Shown piece after piece: positions 1 to 11,440 of a stretch of DNA of 64,000 bases. The stretch's first letter is position 1; each line of letters starts with the position of its first letter. Under the pieces are notes generated by a model. The model saw only the letters and a list, made by a program, of their open reading frames with translations. It ran no database searches and was not told where the DNA came from. A program made the position numbers and the translations under genes. Origin of the DNA: Plantago elongata (lineage: Eukaryota; Streptophyta; Magnoliopsida; Lamiales; Plantaginaceae); contig JAYMSP010000189.1 in assembly GCA_036897095.1 (NCBI GenBank), forward strand, positions 1-64,000, read 5' to 3'.

Positions 1-337
1 AAGCTGTAAACGCGGCATTTTTATTAATTATCCTTTCTATAGTTTTCTCCTTGCGCGTCAATGAAGAGAAAAGATCGCGGTTTGGAGAAGGAAAACAGAA
101 GAAAGGTCGTCTCACATTCAAGTTCTTATATGTGGTCAGGCCTTCAATTTTGGTTGCCCAGTTAGATCAGATATTGGTTTTGTGCTGTTACAGAGGAAAT
201 TGTATTCATGAAATTGTCACATACCTTATATTAACTTTAATAATGTTGACGTTGAATTGTTGTTCTCATTCTGAAATTATCACCAGTGTAAATGTCAGAT
301 CATTAGTATAACTTTTGCTAGATGCAGCCAGTCACAT

Positions 338-446
338 GCTTCGTCTGGCAGCCGCAAAGGCTCCCGAACGAAGCATCTCACAGCTTTCGTCTGGCAGCCG
401 TGAAGGCTCCCGAACGAAGCATCTCACAGCTTTCGTCTGGGCAGCC
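338..446. repeat. 46-bp tandem repeat, about 2.3 copies
   Basis: The word TCGTCTGGCAGCC recurs at 341, 387 and (as TCGTCTGGGCAGCC) 433, a period of 46 bp. Each unit also contains CTCCCGAACGAAGCATC. It is GC-rich within AT-rich surroundings. No function is evident. Confidence 0.85.
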
Positions 447-956
447 ATGCAGCCTCATGGTATCCCAAAGGTGATTTTTATCAAGTAATCACACAAGTCG
501 AACCCCCCAAGGTTGAAAAGAATGTTGTTGTTTATTCCATTTAAATACAAACAAATGAACTAAATACAAAGGGTATTTCCAAATAAAATGCTACAACAAA
601 TGATATCTTCTACATATTCTTGAGCCTAATGAAACATCAAATGCTGCATATATAACTTTGTATGCAAAACTTAGAAAAATATTTTAAGAATATATTTGAA
701 TTATTCTCACAAGTCGAATTCATAGACACCAATCTTACATAGATAATGTTAACTAAATATATTATTTACATATTAAAACAAAAAAATTATAAAATTAAGG
801 ATATGTTTTGATTTATTACGATGAAACGAATCTATAAATGTCAATTATTCATTAAAATAAGATATAAATTTAAATAAGTATTTAATTGTGTAAATTTATA
901 TTTAATAAATAATAGTCTTACAAAGTACTTTATATTCAATATTAACATTATCTATG

Positions 957-1060
957 AGATTGATTGGTATAAAATTTAAGTGGTCTTTTTCAATTAAAAT
1001 TAAATTTTTTTATAAAATATTCAATTTAGATTAGAAGATGGTATATTTATCGGTATAACC
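957..1060 (+). mobile_element. Short interspersed repeat, family A, copy 1
   Basis: This is one of five related copies of about 105-115 bp in the window (others at 11663, 43180, 44640, 54684). The family begins with (G)GGACTGATTGGTATA, has a core around TTTCAATTGAAATTAAATTTTT, cut here to its shared part TTTTCAATTGAAAT, and ends with CGGTATAAC. I see no obvious terminal inverted repeat and no coding capacity, so it is a non-autonomous MITE- or SINE-sized element of unknown class. Confidence 0.65.
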
Positions 1061-1358
1061 AACCGTACCACTATCCACATTACTAGGGTATTTAAATGTG
1101 TAAAGTTGATTGATTTTTATCTCTCGAATACCGCTCTAGTTCCAGACATAGAAAACGTCGCCAACTGGGTAAGGGAGCAAAGGATAACAATATAACAAAT
1201 CTGTGAAACTCTGGCAATTGACTTATCAGAGAGATGCTCCAAATTTGAACACGACCTGTAAAATATAATAATAATTTTTTCTGTCATTTTCTTCCTTTGC
1301 CATTTACCTCCTTTCCAAGTATACGGATTGGGCACCAAGTAATAGTATTTAAATAATA

Positions 1359-1604
1359 CTCACTCCGTCCCGATTTAAAAGTCCTACAGAACCGGATATA
1401 AATTTTAATAAAAAAGTGATAAAATAAAAAATAAATAATAAAATATAAATGTGATTAGATAAAATAGGAGAAATAATGAATAAAGTATAAAGATAATATA
1501 TAAATTAAGAAAGAAATTTTCTATTTAAAGAATCGAACCTCCAAACAAGGGACAACTTAAAATGAAAAGTGGAACTTTCCAGCTGAAAATATTACTGGAC
1601 AGAG
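1359..1604. mobile_element. Stowaway-like MITE
   Basis: The left end, CTCACTCCGTCCC preceded by TA, matches the well-known plant Stowaway/mariner terminus of the CTCCCTCCGTCCC type. The right end reads CTGGACAGAG, an imperfect inverted counterpart. The interior is AT-rich and non-coding. A clean TA duplication is not visible on the right, so the exact boundary is approximate. Confidence 0.45.
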
Positions 1605-1727
1605 ATTCATTGAAACATGACATCAATCATGACATCAATATTTATTATCTTATTAAACCAATTTCAATTAATAACATCTAAAGCTCAGTTTGGTCGTTTG
1701 TGTGCCATAAAACCAGTTTAAGGTGCC

Positions 1728-1735
1728 TATATATA
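1728..1735 (+). promoter_or_regulatory. TATA box of the UGT gene
   Basis: CCTATATATACATGC lies about 80 bp upstream of the ATG at 1813, a normal plant core-promoter distance. The DNA between is a short leader with no upstream ATG. Confidence 0.6.
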
Positions 1736-1812
1736 CATGCAACTCCTTACCTTTCCAAATCATCTAGCAATTATCTATCAAATTTTGCTTGTACACTCCA
1801 AAGTTACAAAAA

Positions 1813-3395
1813 ATGTCCAACTCCAAGCTTCATGCTATGATGATATCACTTCCATTCCAAGGCCACATTAACCCCACTGTCAACCTTGCTTTGAAGCTTG
1901 CTTCAAAGGGCGTTACCGTCACTTTCGCTCACTTCGAATTCGTTCACCATGTGTTATCTAAAGGCAAAAGTGATGTAGATCCTTTCTCCGAAGCAAAAGC
2001 CTCAGGCCTGGACATACGCTACACAACGATAAGTGATGGTCTTTCTCTGGAATATGACAGGTCTCTCAACTGGGAAGATTACTGGATGCACTTGTACAAA
2101 GAACTGCCAGCTCTTGCCGACGAATTCATAGCAAAGACTATTGAAACTAGCGATCCGTCCTTGGTTCCGTTCATGGTTGGTGATACTAGTTGTGCTTGGC
2201 TTGCAGGTGTTGCCAAGAAGTACAACCTTGTCAGTGTCTCGTTCTGGACCACATCCGCGTTAGTGTTCTACTTGAGCTACCACGCAGATCCACTCCTGAA
2301 AGAACATGGTCATTTTCCGTGTAAAGGTATGTCACTTCTCAAATTAGCTAGCGAACATTCACATAAAATACTTATTCTAATCAAACAGTTAAATCTATCA
2401 GCTCATGTTGCTGATAATTAAGTTAAACGCGAAACAACTTTAACTTCAATTTCTGACAACGTGAACGTGATTTGTCAAATGCAGATGAACTTGAAGAGGA
2501 AATGACTTACCTTCCAGGAGTTGAATCAATGAATACAAGAGACTTGATGCCATATTTCAAGCAATCACAGTATGGAAGTATTGCTTGTGAAACTCTCTTA
2601 ATGGCCTATAAGGAAACTAAAAACGTCGACTTCGTCTTGCACAATTTAGTTCAAGAGCTGGAACCAGAAACATTGGCAGCCATAAACAAACTCCTGCCTT
2701 CATATGCCATTGGACCACTTAACTTTTCCAACAAGCTTGCAATCAACAAAAATTTACATTCCTCAGCAGACTCATCAGACCTTACTCGATGGCTCGGTTC
2801 CAAGATTCCAGGATCGGTTTTGTATGTCTCATTTGGGAGCGTTGTGCAGACAAATAGAGAGGTAATTCAAGAAGTAGCAAGTGGACTTGTTTTGAGTGGA
2901 GTAAACTTTATTTGGGTGATTCGGTCGGATCTTGTGAGCTCTGAGGAACGAAACCTGTTCCCTGATGGATTTGAGGATGAAATCAAGGAGAGGGGATTGA
3001 TCGTTCCATGGTGTGATCAAATCATGGTTCTATCGGATCCAGCAGTTGGGGGTTTTATGACTCACTGTGGATGGAATTCGATAACAGAGAGCATTTGGTG
3101 TGGAGTTCCTATGATTTGTTATCCTTTTGCCTATGATCAACCTACTAACAGAAAACTAATGGTTGATTGGAAAATTGGAGTTAATCTTTGTGATGCAAAG
3201 TCATTTCAGAAGGAAATTCTAGCAGAGAATATCAGAAGCTTTATGTGCAAGGCTAATTCAGAAGGCATGAAGGAAGAGATCAGGAAAGTACAGGCGACGT
3301 ATCACAACGCAGTTAGCATCGGAGGATCATCAGAGCGTAATATCAATCAGTTTATTATAGATTTGAAGGCAAAAATCCATGTTTTAAGTCCTTAA
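1813..3395 (+). CDS. UDP-glycosyltransferase, UGT86-like
   Basis: Exons 1813-2326 and 2485-3395 join in phase 1 across a GTATGT...GCAG intron and encode 474 aa, normal for plant family-1 UGTs. The enzyme moves sugar from UDP-sugar to a small lipophilic acceptor, probably in the cytosol. The N-terminal half carries the catalytic His18 (PFQGHINP) and its partner Asp124 (VGDTSCAW). The 44-residue PSPG donor-binding box runs from W347 (WCDQ) through HCGWNS to D389-Q390. The combination GLIVPWCDQI and ESIWCGVPMICYP points to the UGT86A group, whose acceptors are poorly known. ATG 1813 is chosen because it is the first Met in frame and puts His18 in place. A TATA box lies at 1728. The gene converges on FBT1, and a piece resembling FBT1 lies just past its stop. 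All key residues are present and it looks functional. Confidence 0.93.
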
Positions 3396-3410
3396 GTTAC
3401 ACGGCCAACC

Positions 3411-3464
3411 AAGGTAACAAGGAACTGAGATCGCAAAGTATTATCAGGAATGCCATGCTATCAA
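3411..3464 (-). pseudogene. Fragment resembling the last exon of the neighbouring folate transporter gene
   Basis: Bases 3411-3464 align without gaps to 4181-4234, inside the last coding exon of the folate transporter, with about 47 of 54 identical by eye. The fragment begins 16 bp after the UGT stop, in the same orientation as the parent exon, so any UGT mRNA reading through it would carry sequence antisense to the transporter mRNA. No further homology could be followed between 3465 and 4097. It is probably the residue of a small local duplication or a lost tandem copy. Confidence 0.75.
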
Positions 3465-4097
3465 CCAGACTTTCCTTCATGTTGTTGTTTTCAAAGATTT
3501 TTGTGTTAACTGAAAAATGTTTTAGATTTACATTTTAACATACATAGTTTCTTAATCACAAACTTTTCATATCATTCATGGATTTAGCGTGGTATAATTC
3601 ACGAAAGCTTGTTTACAAACTATAATCGTGTAATACAACCTGAATATAGAGAATCCTCCATGAATTACAACTTACAATGTACATCAGTTTCTCAGAACTG
3701 TGAAAGTATACATTCAAGTTAAAGGGGCTGTGAAGATCTTTGATAAAACTAGTATTCAATAGTTAGCAGAGTTGATTATAAATATGTTTACATCATTCAG
3801 TATGCATGTAAATTGTAGTAATGAACTCATTAACAGCTGAGACTAGCCAAAAAGTTGCACCCCTGCCAAGGTTGGACAAATGCATCTCGTCTAGGGTGCT
3901 CCGACTATCAAAACTTCGACTGCTTTGGCAAGATCTTAGTCAAGCCTCATTACAAGTTCAAAGTCGAACGAACATCTAGCTCTATAACTAATGCTCTTCC
4001 GGTGTGTGAGTATACCTAGATCTAAAATCTACAATATATACAACTCTTCTCACCCGCTATTATTCCAAAACACTAGGCTGCCCAAGTTATCAAAGAT
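3465..4097. other. Convergent intergenic spacer
   Basis: No coding signal is seen between the fragment downstream of UGT and the stop of the folate transporter gene. Both genes must terminate transcription here from opposite sides. Confidence 0.5.
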
Positions 4098-7000
4098 TCA
4101 GTTGGACTTCATTTCTATGTCATCACTCTCCTTGGAATCAACAGTAGTGGTATCTTGTGGAAGGAGACCAAGAAGCGGCAAAGGTAACAATGAACTGAGA
4201 TTGCAAAGTATAATCAGAAATGCCAGATTATCAAACTTATCTCGTGTGACACCAAAGAGCTGAGTTAATCCGGCTCCTATTAAACCTCCAAGTACACTCC
4301 CGCCATTTGATATGGACATTAGGGTGGCAAATAGTGTTGCTTCCATCCCTTCTGGGCATAATTTTGCAGCCAATACGAGAACCGGCATAAATGAGGCCTA
4401 TAGGGAAACTCAGTATTAGATTAATTCCTCGTTAGACCTTGAAGTATGTTTACATATAGTACTAACTTTTAGAAACTTGTTGATTCAATAATCAATACGC
4501 ACTGTCAATGTAGAATACCTGTCCAAGAACTGTTATGATCAATGAGTCACCAATAGCAAACCACTCGTCACTTATCCCGAGCTGCCGGTTCAATCCAGTG
4601 ACAAGCAAAACCTAGGAAGTTGTGTAGATGTTACATAATATGATGCATGCTGGTGAAGAAAAAGATGAATGATGTAACCAAAAGGTCATTCAATTCATAC
4701 TTGAGTCATTCCAAGAGCTGAACCAAAAATCGTAGTGGTCAAGAATATTTTCCGCAGAGGGACCTTTTTCAAGAAACCATTATAGATTCCGACACCAAGA
4801 AGGGATGCAACTGATGTCACAAGCTTCACACGGCCAAGAAATTCTGGAGTAAAACCAAGTTTGTTCGTACTGAAAAAAGAAATGTATAAATTGAGTCTTG
4901 AACGAGCAGAAAGTAAGGAATAAACCATCTTGAGTTCTGAAACAATATAATTAGCATACGTGAAATAAAACATGGCGGAATCAGAATGTGGTGTTGCCTG
5001 CCAAAGGAAAATGAACAGGGTGGGAAGAAATACGTTGGGCTGCTTTACGGCACCCCACAACTGCGACATGCTGTACTCCGAACTTTCTAGAAAGCCAGGA
5101 CTCACAATTTGAATATTCTGTATTCGTGGTGGGCCACGCACTGGCTGTTCTTTCACAAGGACAGCAACTGCAGATGTTAATAGTGGAAGTAGAGCCGTTA
5201 ATCCAAATACAAACCTGCAAATATTAAGGTCTTGAGCTGTTAAACCAAAATAAAACCTATCAAATAATTTTACAACATATAAGTCCATAAGGATCCATAC
5301 CTCACACCATAGGTACCAACCAGAGACCCACTGAAGTATGAGCTTACAATGCCTCCAAAAGCTGATGATCCCCAGCATAAAGACTGAAGAGATCCTGACA
5401 TGCTTTGAGATTCACCACGAGCCCTCTCCACAACCATAGAGTCCACAACCTGCACATGTGTTATCTTAAAATCAGCTAGTACAAACAATAAATAAATGTT
5501 AGTATTAAAATCACAGAGCAAAATTGGTCCCTATCTCAGATGATAGTAATTGAGGGACGAGTTAATTAACTAGAAATTTGTAAGAAAAAAATGTTCCTTA
5601 GGAAATTCAAGGGCCAAACAACCAAGTGCTTACTACATCTGAAAATGCAACTGAAAGAGATCCAAGAAATATGCAAAAGGCAACCCCATATTTGCCCTCA
5701 ACAATGGTAGCCATTAAACTCCATGAAAAGGCTCCAAGTAGTCCTGACAAAACCAAGTATGACCTTCTTCGATAGCCAAAGAGAGGGAAAGAATCGCTGC
5801 AATATCAATTTGAGGTTATAGAGTGGCAGCGTCAAACATAGAAAGCAGATGCAAGTAATAGATCGTTACTAAAATTTTGCACCTGACGAACCCATAGAGG
5901 GGCTTAACAAGCCAAGGCAACGCTGACACACCAGATATGACAGCTGTCTAGTCAACAGCAAAGACATGTTAGTACTTAATCTTTTTATTCCATTATCAGT
6001 CAAGATCATAAATTTTCAATAGTAAAAGTAGTGTGCACATTTCAAGGGGAAAAACTAATGAGGTTGTTTCCTTAGCCCCCATCTAACTGTTGTGTACAGA
6101 TTTCCCTGAATTGTTCTTGTGCCCCTGATATAAGCAAATACAATGTTTAATTGCTCATATCAGGGGCACAAGAAAATTTTAATAAACTCACAATATTAGC
6201 CAACCTAGAATTTCATATTGCTTCAACAGCCAATTATACAATAGTTTAGAAAAAAAATAGTATCTTTGTTAATCACTTCTTAACCAATTTATTATAAAGT
6301 ATTACCTCCGCTGGGTCTAGATGTAGGTCATCTTTCAAATAGAAACTGACTGCAAGCCTGGAAAGTGCCAAAACACCTTGGACAAAATATACCATAGCAA
6401 CTGCAATGTTATCTGGAGTTAAATCCACTCCAAAACATGTGATGGAGTCAATAGAGTATCTTTTCTTGCGCACTGAAGACTTATTGATTGGGATAGTATC
6501 TCGATCTACACTGGCCGTTGACACATCTCCTTTACCTGAAGCATGATAGAGTATAGTCGATCTACAAATCATAAAGGCTGGGAAAGCAATTATAGAGAGA
6601 AATGACAAAAGTTGTACCATACTGGAGAGTACATGCAACCTGAAGCTTACATCCTCATAAAACGGAGCCATATGTATTAAGATGGTATCGCAATAATGTG
6701 AGTTAAATACCGCCATTGATACTGATAATAGCATCAGTAGAAAGGCCATTAGCTTATCTTTCATGTTTCAACACTAACATGACCTTATAAGGTTTCATAT
6801 ATATCTTCTTGGATCTTTTCAAACCAGGAAACATAAGAAGGAAATTGTTGATAGTATTTCAGTAACAACTCACTCAGCCTAGATTATTTTCTGCGGATCA
6901 CAATTAAGCAGTATATGTTTCTTATTTAGATACTGAATAACTCCTGGAAATGAACCTACATAACAGTCGCAACATTTCCAAATAACGTCTGGGTTTCCTT

Positions 7001-7730
7001 ACAAAGCAGCATTGGTTAAAACTGCATCTAAATTCAAAAGAAACTTCAGCTTAAAGTCGCTTCTTTATCTTGATTATTATTTTCTCATTCAAGAATTTTG
7101 CTCTTATTAACATACCTCATGGCTTTCTAAACCATCTCTGCAGTTCAAAAGATACGAAAAGATCCTTATCTATACCATCTACCATTACAGGTTGCTTGAA
7201 ACCACCCAAGATCAAATCTTTCTCCTTAAAACAGCTCCCGTTTGCTAATATCTACCCCTGATTCCCATATCACCGCAATTAGCTAACAAATTAACATTTG
7301 GTTTCTGTATTTAGCTACCACATTAATGAACCAGACAATACAAAAAAATAAAATTATCACAATCATCATTAAAATTGAAACAATAAATACACTTAGACAC
7401 AATAACACAAACCCAATTCAAAATGGAAAGCCTTTAATTGAACCATCACATGATTGAGCTATAATTACTTGAAATGAACAAACAAAGCAAGTAATACTGC
7501 AATAGAGCTAGATACATACTGTATCTGGAATCCAGAAAGGGATCAGACTCAGGATCTCGCGATGAAGAAGACATGTCGGAGCTCCGACGAGTTATCCGTC
7601 TGGATTTGCGGCGGGAGGCGGTGGTCGGAGAGATTTTCCGGCGAAGAAAAGTGGAGTAGGAGTGAAATGAGAAAATGGGAATGTTGGAGGGTACTCTTGG
7701 GAATGGTGTTGGACTTAACGTTGTTGTCAT
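4098..7730 (-). CDS. FBT1: Folate-biopterin transporter 1, chloroplastic (MFS/FBT family)
   Basis: Nine exons on the minus strand: 7730-7520, 6535-6306, 5947-5883, 5796-5634, 5449-5301, 5214-4960, 4869-4701, 4611-4519 and 4397-4098. All junctions are GT-AG and the phases fit, giving 544 aa. The protein closely matches what I recall of Arabidopsis FBT1, a plastid-envelope carrier of folates and pterins with about 12 membrane spans. The first ~70 residues are Ser/Arg-rich with few acids, as in a plastid transit peptide. Family motifs include [83 protein letters not shown] and [22 protein letters not shown] 7730 is chosen because it supplies the transit peptide; a later Met (DMSSSSRD) would remove most of it. 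It looks intact. Intron 2 (5948-6305) carries a strong hairpin. Confidence 0.93.
6114..6174. repeat. Near-perfect 24-bp inverted repeat in FBT1 intron 2
   Basis: Arm 1 (6114-6137) and arm 2 (6151-6174) are reverse complements at 23 of 24 positions; both contain the core TTGTGCCCCTGATAT or its complement. The loop is 13 bp. Pairing weakens outside the arms. The structure forms in RNA from either strand. It could be a decayed MITE or a small-RNA-yielding hairpin, and nothing in sequence alone decides between these. Confidence 0.85.
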
Positions 7731-8852
7731 TGGATAAGATGCTATGCTTTTTTTATTTTTCTTTTCGATCTAAATTTTGGAATGGTTGATAGGTAGGAGA
7801 AATGTCTAAACTACCCCTTGAAGTGTCTCACTGAGCTTGTAGTGGTGGTCATGGAAACAAATTGGGAATACTACAAGCCATACATTTGCTCTTTCTATTT
7901 TTCTTTTAGGTTCATTTTTGGCCATGTAAAATGCAAATTTGTTGACACTTTGCCATCCACGTATTACGTTTTCATATCCATTGATTTACTCAAAAAAAAT
8001 TCATCCTTTTATGATTTTGTTCTATAGCACTGTATCAAATTAAATTGAAATAAATGTATCTGAACTGAAATAAATATAAATTTTATTAAATTAAACTGAA
8101 TGGGTTTATAGAGAAGAGAAAAAAACTTACTTATTACTTTCAGATATCTCTTACTTTCTGAGTATGTATCCCTTAACTGTTTACTTTCTGAGTATTTATC
8201 CCTTAACTGTTTACTGACACTTACGCTTTTCACACGATTTTATATATTTTATATTTATGTATCAGATATTTATCAAGGTATCTGAGGGATTGTGTTTTAT
8301 CGTTATTAAAAAAAAACTATTCAACTCCATTTATCTGAAGCAATAAGTGATATCAAGGTGGAAGGTTTAACCTTTTGCACTGAATCTCGATCTAAATAAT
8401 TGTTTACTCATCACTTCACTTGATTCGTTTGTTTAAGTGTGTTTGACGAATGTGAGTAATGAACTCACCCTCAAAGCTAGAGAACTATGAGATATGGAAG
8501 AACAACATAATGCTTCATCTAGAAGCTATCAATGATTGACAGATGATATATGTGATACCAATATTATAAAGGGGAAGCTTTCGTAATTGCCGTTAATTGT
8601 ATTATCCAATGATGAATATAGAAGTTCACTATTCACAACATCGAAAATGTACATGATTAGGAATTGACGGAACTCGAATATGCAATTTCAACATTATATT
8701 CTACTTCCGAAAAATAGTTCTTATAAAGAGAATGACGGAAAATATTACACTTATATTCAAAAATATTAAATGTTTACATGCATACATAAAGAAATGACAC
8801 AATACAACCACTTCTTATACATGAACACTCATCATGATAGTTGATGCACTAA
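7731..8852. other. Intergenic spacer between FBT1 and the cysteine-rich peptide gene
   Basis: The left part must hold the FBT1 promoter, but no convincing TATA box is seen. The rest is AT-rich. Short open frames here match nothing I recognise. A 30-bp tandem duplication lies at 8151-8215. Confidence 0.45.
8151..8215. repeat. 30-bp tandem duplication
   Basis: Two adjacent 30-bp units, 8151-8180 and 8181-8210, differ at one base. Each holds TTACTTTCTGAGTAT and TATCCCTTAACTGT. A third partial copy (TTACT) follows. Confidence 0.85.
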
Positions 8853-9362
8853 CTAACATGGACGAGTTCTACTGCCGCATTTATTGCAAAATTTTAGGTA
8901 TGAATGGCCAGTGCAACAATATGTTACTCCAGGGATGACGCAATTTGGGCCACGAGGAGAGGGGCCTTTGTTTCCTTTTCCTCTTAATTTTCCTATTCCT
9001 TTTGCTATAGTGGAACCCAATCCATCCGTTCTTGCTAAATTCATTGCTGCATATTCAAATACAGATAGTAATAATTAAGTTTTTTGGGCTTTGACTAAAA
9101 ATATAACTGTAGTATTGTTAGTACACCATCGAAAATTAGACAATTGTCATTATTTAAATTATGCATGTATTACAGTAATTGCTTGCACAACTGCACTCTG
9201 TATACTGTGAGCTACGTGTACATGGAAATAGAAATAGAAATATACTTTATAAATAAAAGTAAAATTACTTGTGTGTACGGATTGCCTTGCAGCGACTTGA
9301 GATGAAATGAGGAGGACCATGGCCAACAAGAGAGCAGCAAGCACAAGTGTCTTTGATCCCAT
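8853..9362 (-). CDS. Small secreted cysteine-rich peptide, family not recognised
   Basis: Two exons on the minus strand (9362-9269 and 9046-8853) join in phase 1 across a GTAATT...GCAG intron to give 95 aa. Residues 1-25 form a clear signal peptide (MGSKTLVLAALLLAMVLLIS, then SQVAA). The middle is basic and Gly/Lys-rich (GKLRGKGNKGPSPRG). The C-terminal 31 residues hold six cysteines in the order C-x7-CC-x8-C-x2-C-x6-C, ending in Cys at the last position. This is not the pattern of defensins, thionins, snakin/GASA, RALF or nsLTPs as I know them. The product is probably exported to the apoplast as a disulfide-bonded peptide with an antimicrobial or signalling role, which is inference. A TATA box lies at 9441-9450. 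Degenerate copies of exon 1 lie at 9800-9930. Confidence 0.75.
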
Positions 9363-9440
9363 TTCTTAGCTAATTTGCTTCTTTGTTAAGATATATATGT
9401 GTTGTGTGACAGTGTGAGTATGGTAGCTCATTTTCATTGC

Positions 9441-9450
9441 ATATTTATAG
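9441..9450 (-). promoter_or_regulatory. TATA box of the cysteine-rich peptide gene
   Basis: On the minus strand the sequence reads CTATAAATAT about 80 bp before the ATG at 9362, the usual spacing for a plant TATA promoter with a short leader. Confidence 0.6.
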
Positions 9451-9799
9451 AAGGATTGAGAGATAAAGGTTTGAGCAATATCCAAGATCTTTCCTCCATA
9501 CAGTATGTTCATGATTTGTTTATCATACTCCGTGACATGTCAGGACAAGTTCTACAATCTACATTCTATTTTAGTTTTTTACTTTTTATTTAGTTTTGTC
9601 TCTCACTTTCGAAATTCAGTATATATATATAATTACACACTAATTAAAAAATAATGGTTTCTTTAAGTTTAATTAATGGAATATTAAAATTGCATGAGGC
9701 AGAACATGAGGTAAACTGAACGGTATCAATTAAAGATACTAAATCGATAATCGTTACAAGTTAGGGTACTGAAATTGCTTCTTTTTTTTTTCCTTGGAA

Positions 9800-9930
9800 C
9801 CTAGAGATGAAATTAGTAAATCCATGGGCACCACAAGAGGCCAACTAGCCTGGCGGCCGGCAACTTGAGATGAAAATATAAAGAACCATGGTCCAGCCAG
9901 AGGACCACAAGTGTGGCTCACATTTGTTGC
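9800..9930 (-). pseudogene. Decayed copies of the cysteine-rich peptide signal exon
   Basis: On the + strand, three places share the pattern GAGATGAAA, about ten variable bases, then CCATGG: 9298 (inside the live exon 1), 9806 and 9865. The third also shares CACAAGTGT farther on, at the same relative place as the live gene. These look like two decayed tandem copies of the signal-peptide exon; no matching second exon was found. Similarity is moderate and was judged by eye. Confidence 0.5.
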
Positions 9931-10254
9931 TACCTACCATTCAATACATGAGTTCAAACAAGTTGATTTTTTCGTATTTAAAATTACACTAATACAAACT
10001 CGTGATAATGTTACGGGATGATTTACTTCAAATAAAAAAAATGAAGTTTAAGATCAAGATGTGGCGGATTTGAAGTCATAATAATGAAGTATTAAACTTG
10101 CTACGTATATTAAAAATATACAATAATTCTGTCTAAATCATCAAATGACCACTAAAAATCTAGAGTACCATTACATTAGAAGTACTACTAACCTACGGCT
10201 CTTAGAGTAATGGTGTAGTAAGTAATGATATGTGCCAAGCCAAAGTCTTAGAAA

Positions 10255-11440
10255 ATGTAAGATTTTTCTAAAAAATTGAAAAATTATAGGTTTTTGTGGT
10301 TTTCAGCGGTTTTTTAGTTTTAGTGGTCTGACCAGTCGGGCTTACTAAAAAATTGTCGAGTCAAATTTTTTTTAATATGTTATGTTATGATTTAAAGTTG
10401 TTAGCATTAAAATTTTCAGTTACAGTTTTAACGTATTGTGTTAATGTTTTAAAATATGATATGATGATTTTAATGACTCGGTATTGTTTGTTTAAATTAT
10501 AGTTTTAACCTCTTTTGTTAATTTTTGAACATGTGGTGTGATAGTTTTAAGGCCCTACATTATATTTTTATAAAAACTTGTTATAGTTTTAACTGACAAT
10601 CTAATATCAATCAACTACCATTAAACAAGTCAAGAAATATTTCAGGAAAGTCATTAAAACAGTAATAAACAACTTAAAATAAGTTACTTGAACGTAGTGA
10701 TCCAAAGATTCTAAAACATCTATTTTCATGGAAAAAAATTACAATAAATGTTCATTCGGTGTTATTCATGCAACTGCAACTCATATGTTAAGATAGGCTT
10801 TTTTTCATTCGTCAAATTTGTTGGTGAACTTCGACTTCCTATTTTCCGTTGCTTGTTCTTGTTACTTCAATACTACAATGACACATTTGTGAGATCTATC
10901 ATCCAACTCGATGTCATCGGTCATACCTGCTTAAAACATTCACTAACTGAGTTAAAATCATAATAATTATAATTAAAAGAAACATGCAAAACAAGCTAGA
11001 AATAGTATCATTGATACTTGAAATCGTAGAAGTTTCTGTTAAAACTATAACAATTCAGGTTAAAATTATAACATAGGCAATAAACAAAATAACAAACAAA
11101 AACATTTTACCACAAGCTAAAACAGTAATGTTGAATCTTAAAACCGTAACAATGCATTTTAAAACTATAACATTGCTCTAAAACTATAACGAATCAGAAA
11201 CATGCAATACAAGCTAAATATAGTAACATTGATGTTTAAATGCAAAATAGTGTATATTAAAACTATAAAATAGCCTTTGTAAAAAAACAAATCATAAATA
11301 TTCCATCATATGCTAAAAACACTAGTGTTGCTGCTTAAAAATAAATTTTAAAACTATAATAATTCCTTAAAACAATAACAGGCAAAAACATTCAACACAT
11401 ATAGAATGCTTTAAACACAATATACCACAAGCAATTTCTG
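10255..11440. repeat. Putative foldback element with degenerate sub-repeats in opposite orientation
   Basis: The left part (about 10380-10600) repeats TATAGTTTTAAC-like words on the + strand, while the right part (about 11030-11370) repeats the complement, TTAAAACTATAAC, at least seven times. The two arms are therefore loosely inverted around a unique centre near 10640-10980. Ends and target duplications could not be placed. Long inverted arms built of short sub-repeats are known in foldback and MULE-like elements; assignment here is inference. Confidence 0.5.

Larger units (their letters stand above)
1..1727. other. Intergenic DNA upstream of the UGT gene
   Basis: I recognise no gene here. 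An 86-codon open frame near the left edge and a 73-codon frame on the minus strand around 1.1-1.3 kb resemble nothing I know and have no splice context, so I treat them as chance. The stretch holds a 46-bp tandem repeat (338-446), a very AT-rich block (620-1000), one short interspersed repeat (957-1060) and a Stowaway-like element (1359-1604). Confidence 0.5.

Noticed and set aside
338-446. Considered as a CRISPR-like array
   Set aside because: Direct 46-bp tandem repeat without spacers in a plant genome.
1117-1338. 73-codon minus-strand frame with an acceptor-like TTTTACAG inside
   Set aside because: No recognisable product and no partner exon nearby.
8884-9078. Plus-strand frame opposite the cysteine-rich peptide exon 2
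   Set aside because: The minus-strand reading has a signal exon, splice sites, a TATA box and a Cys pattern; the plus frame has none.
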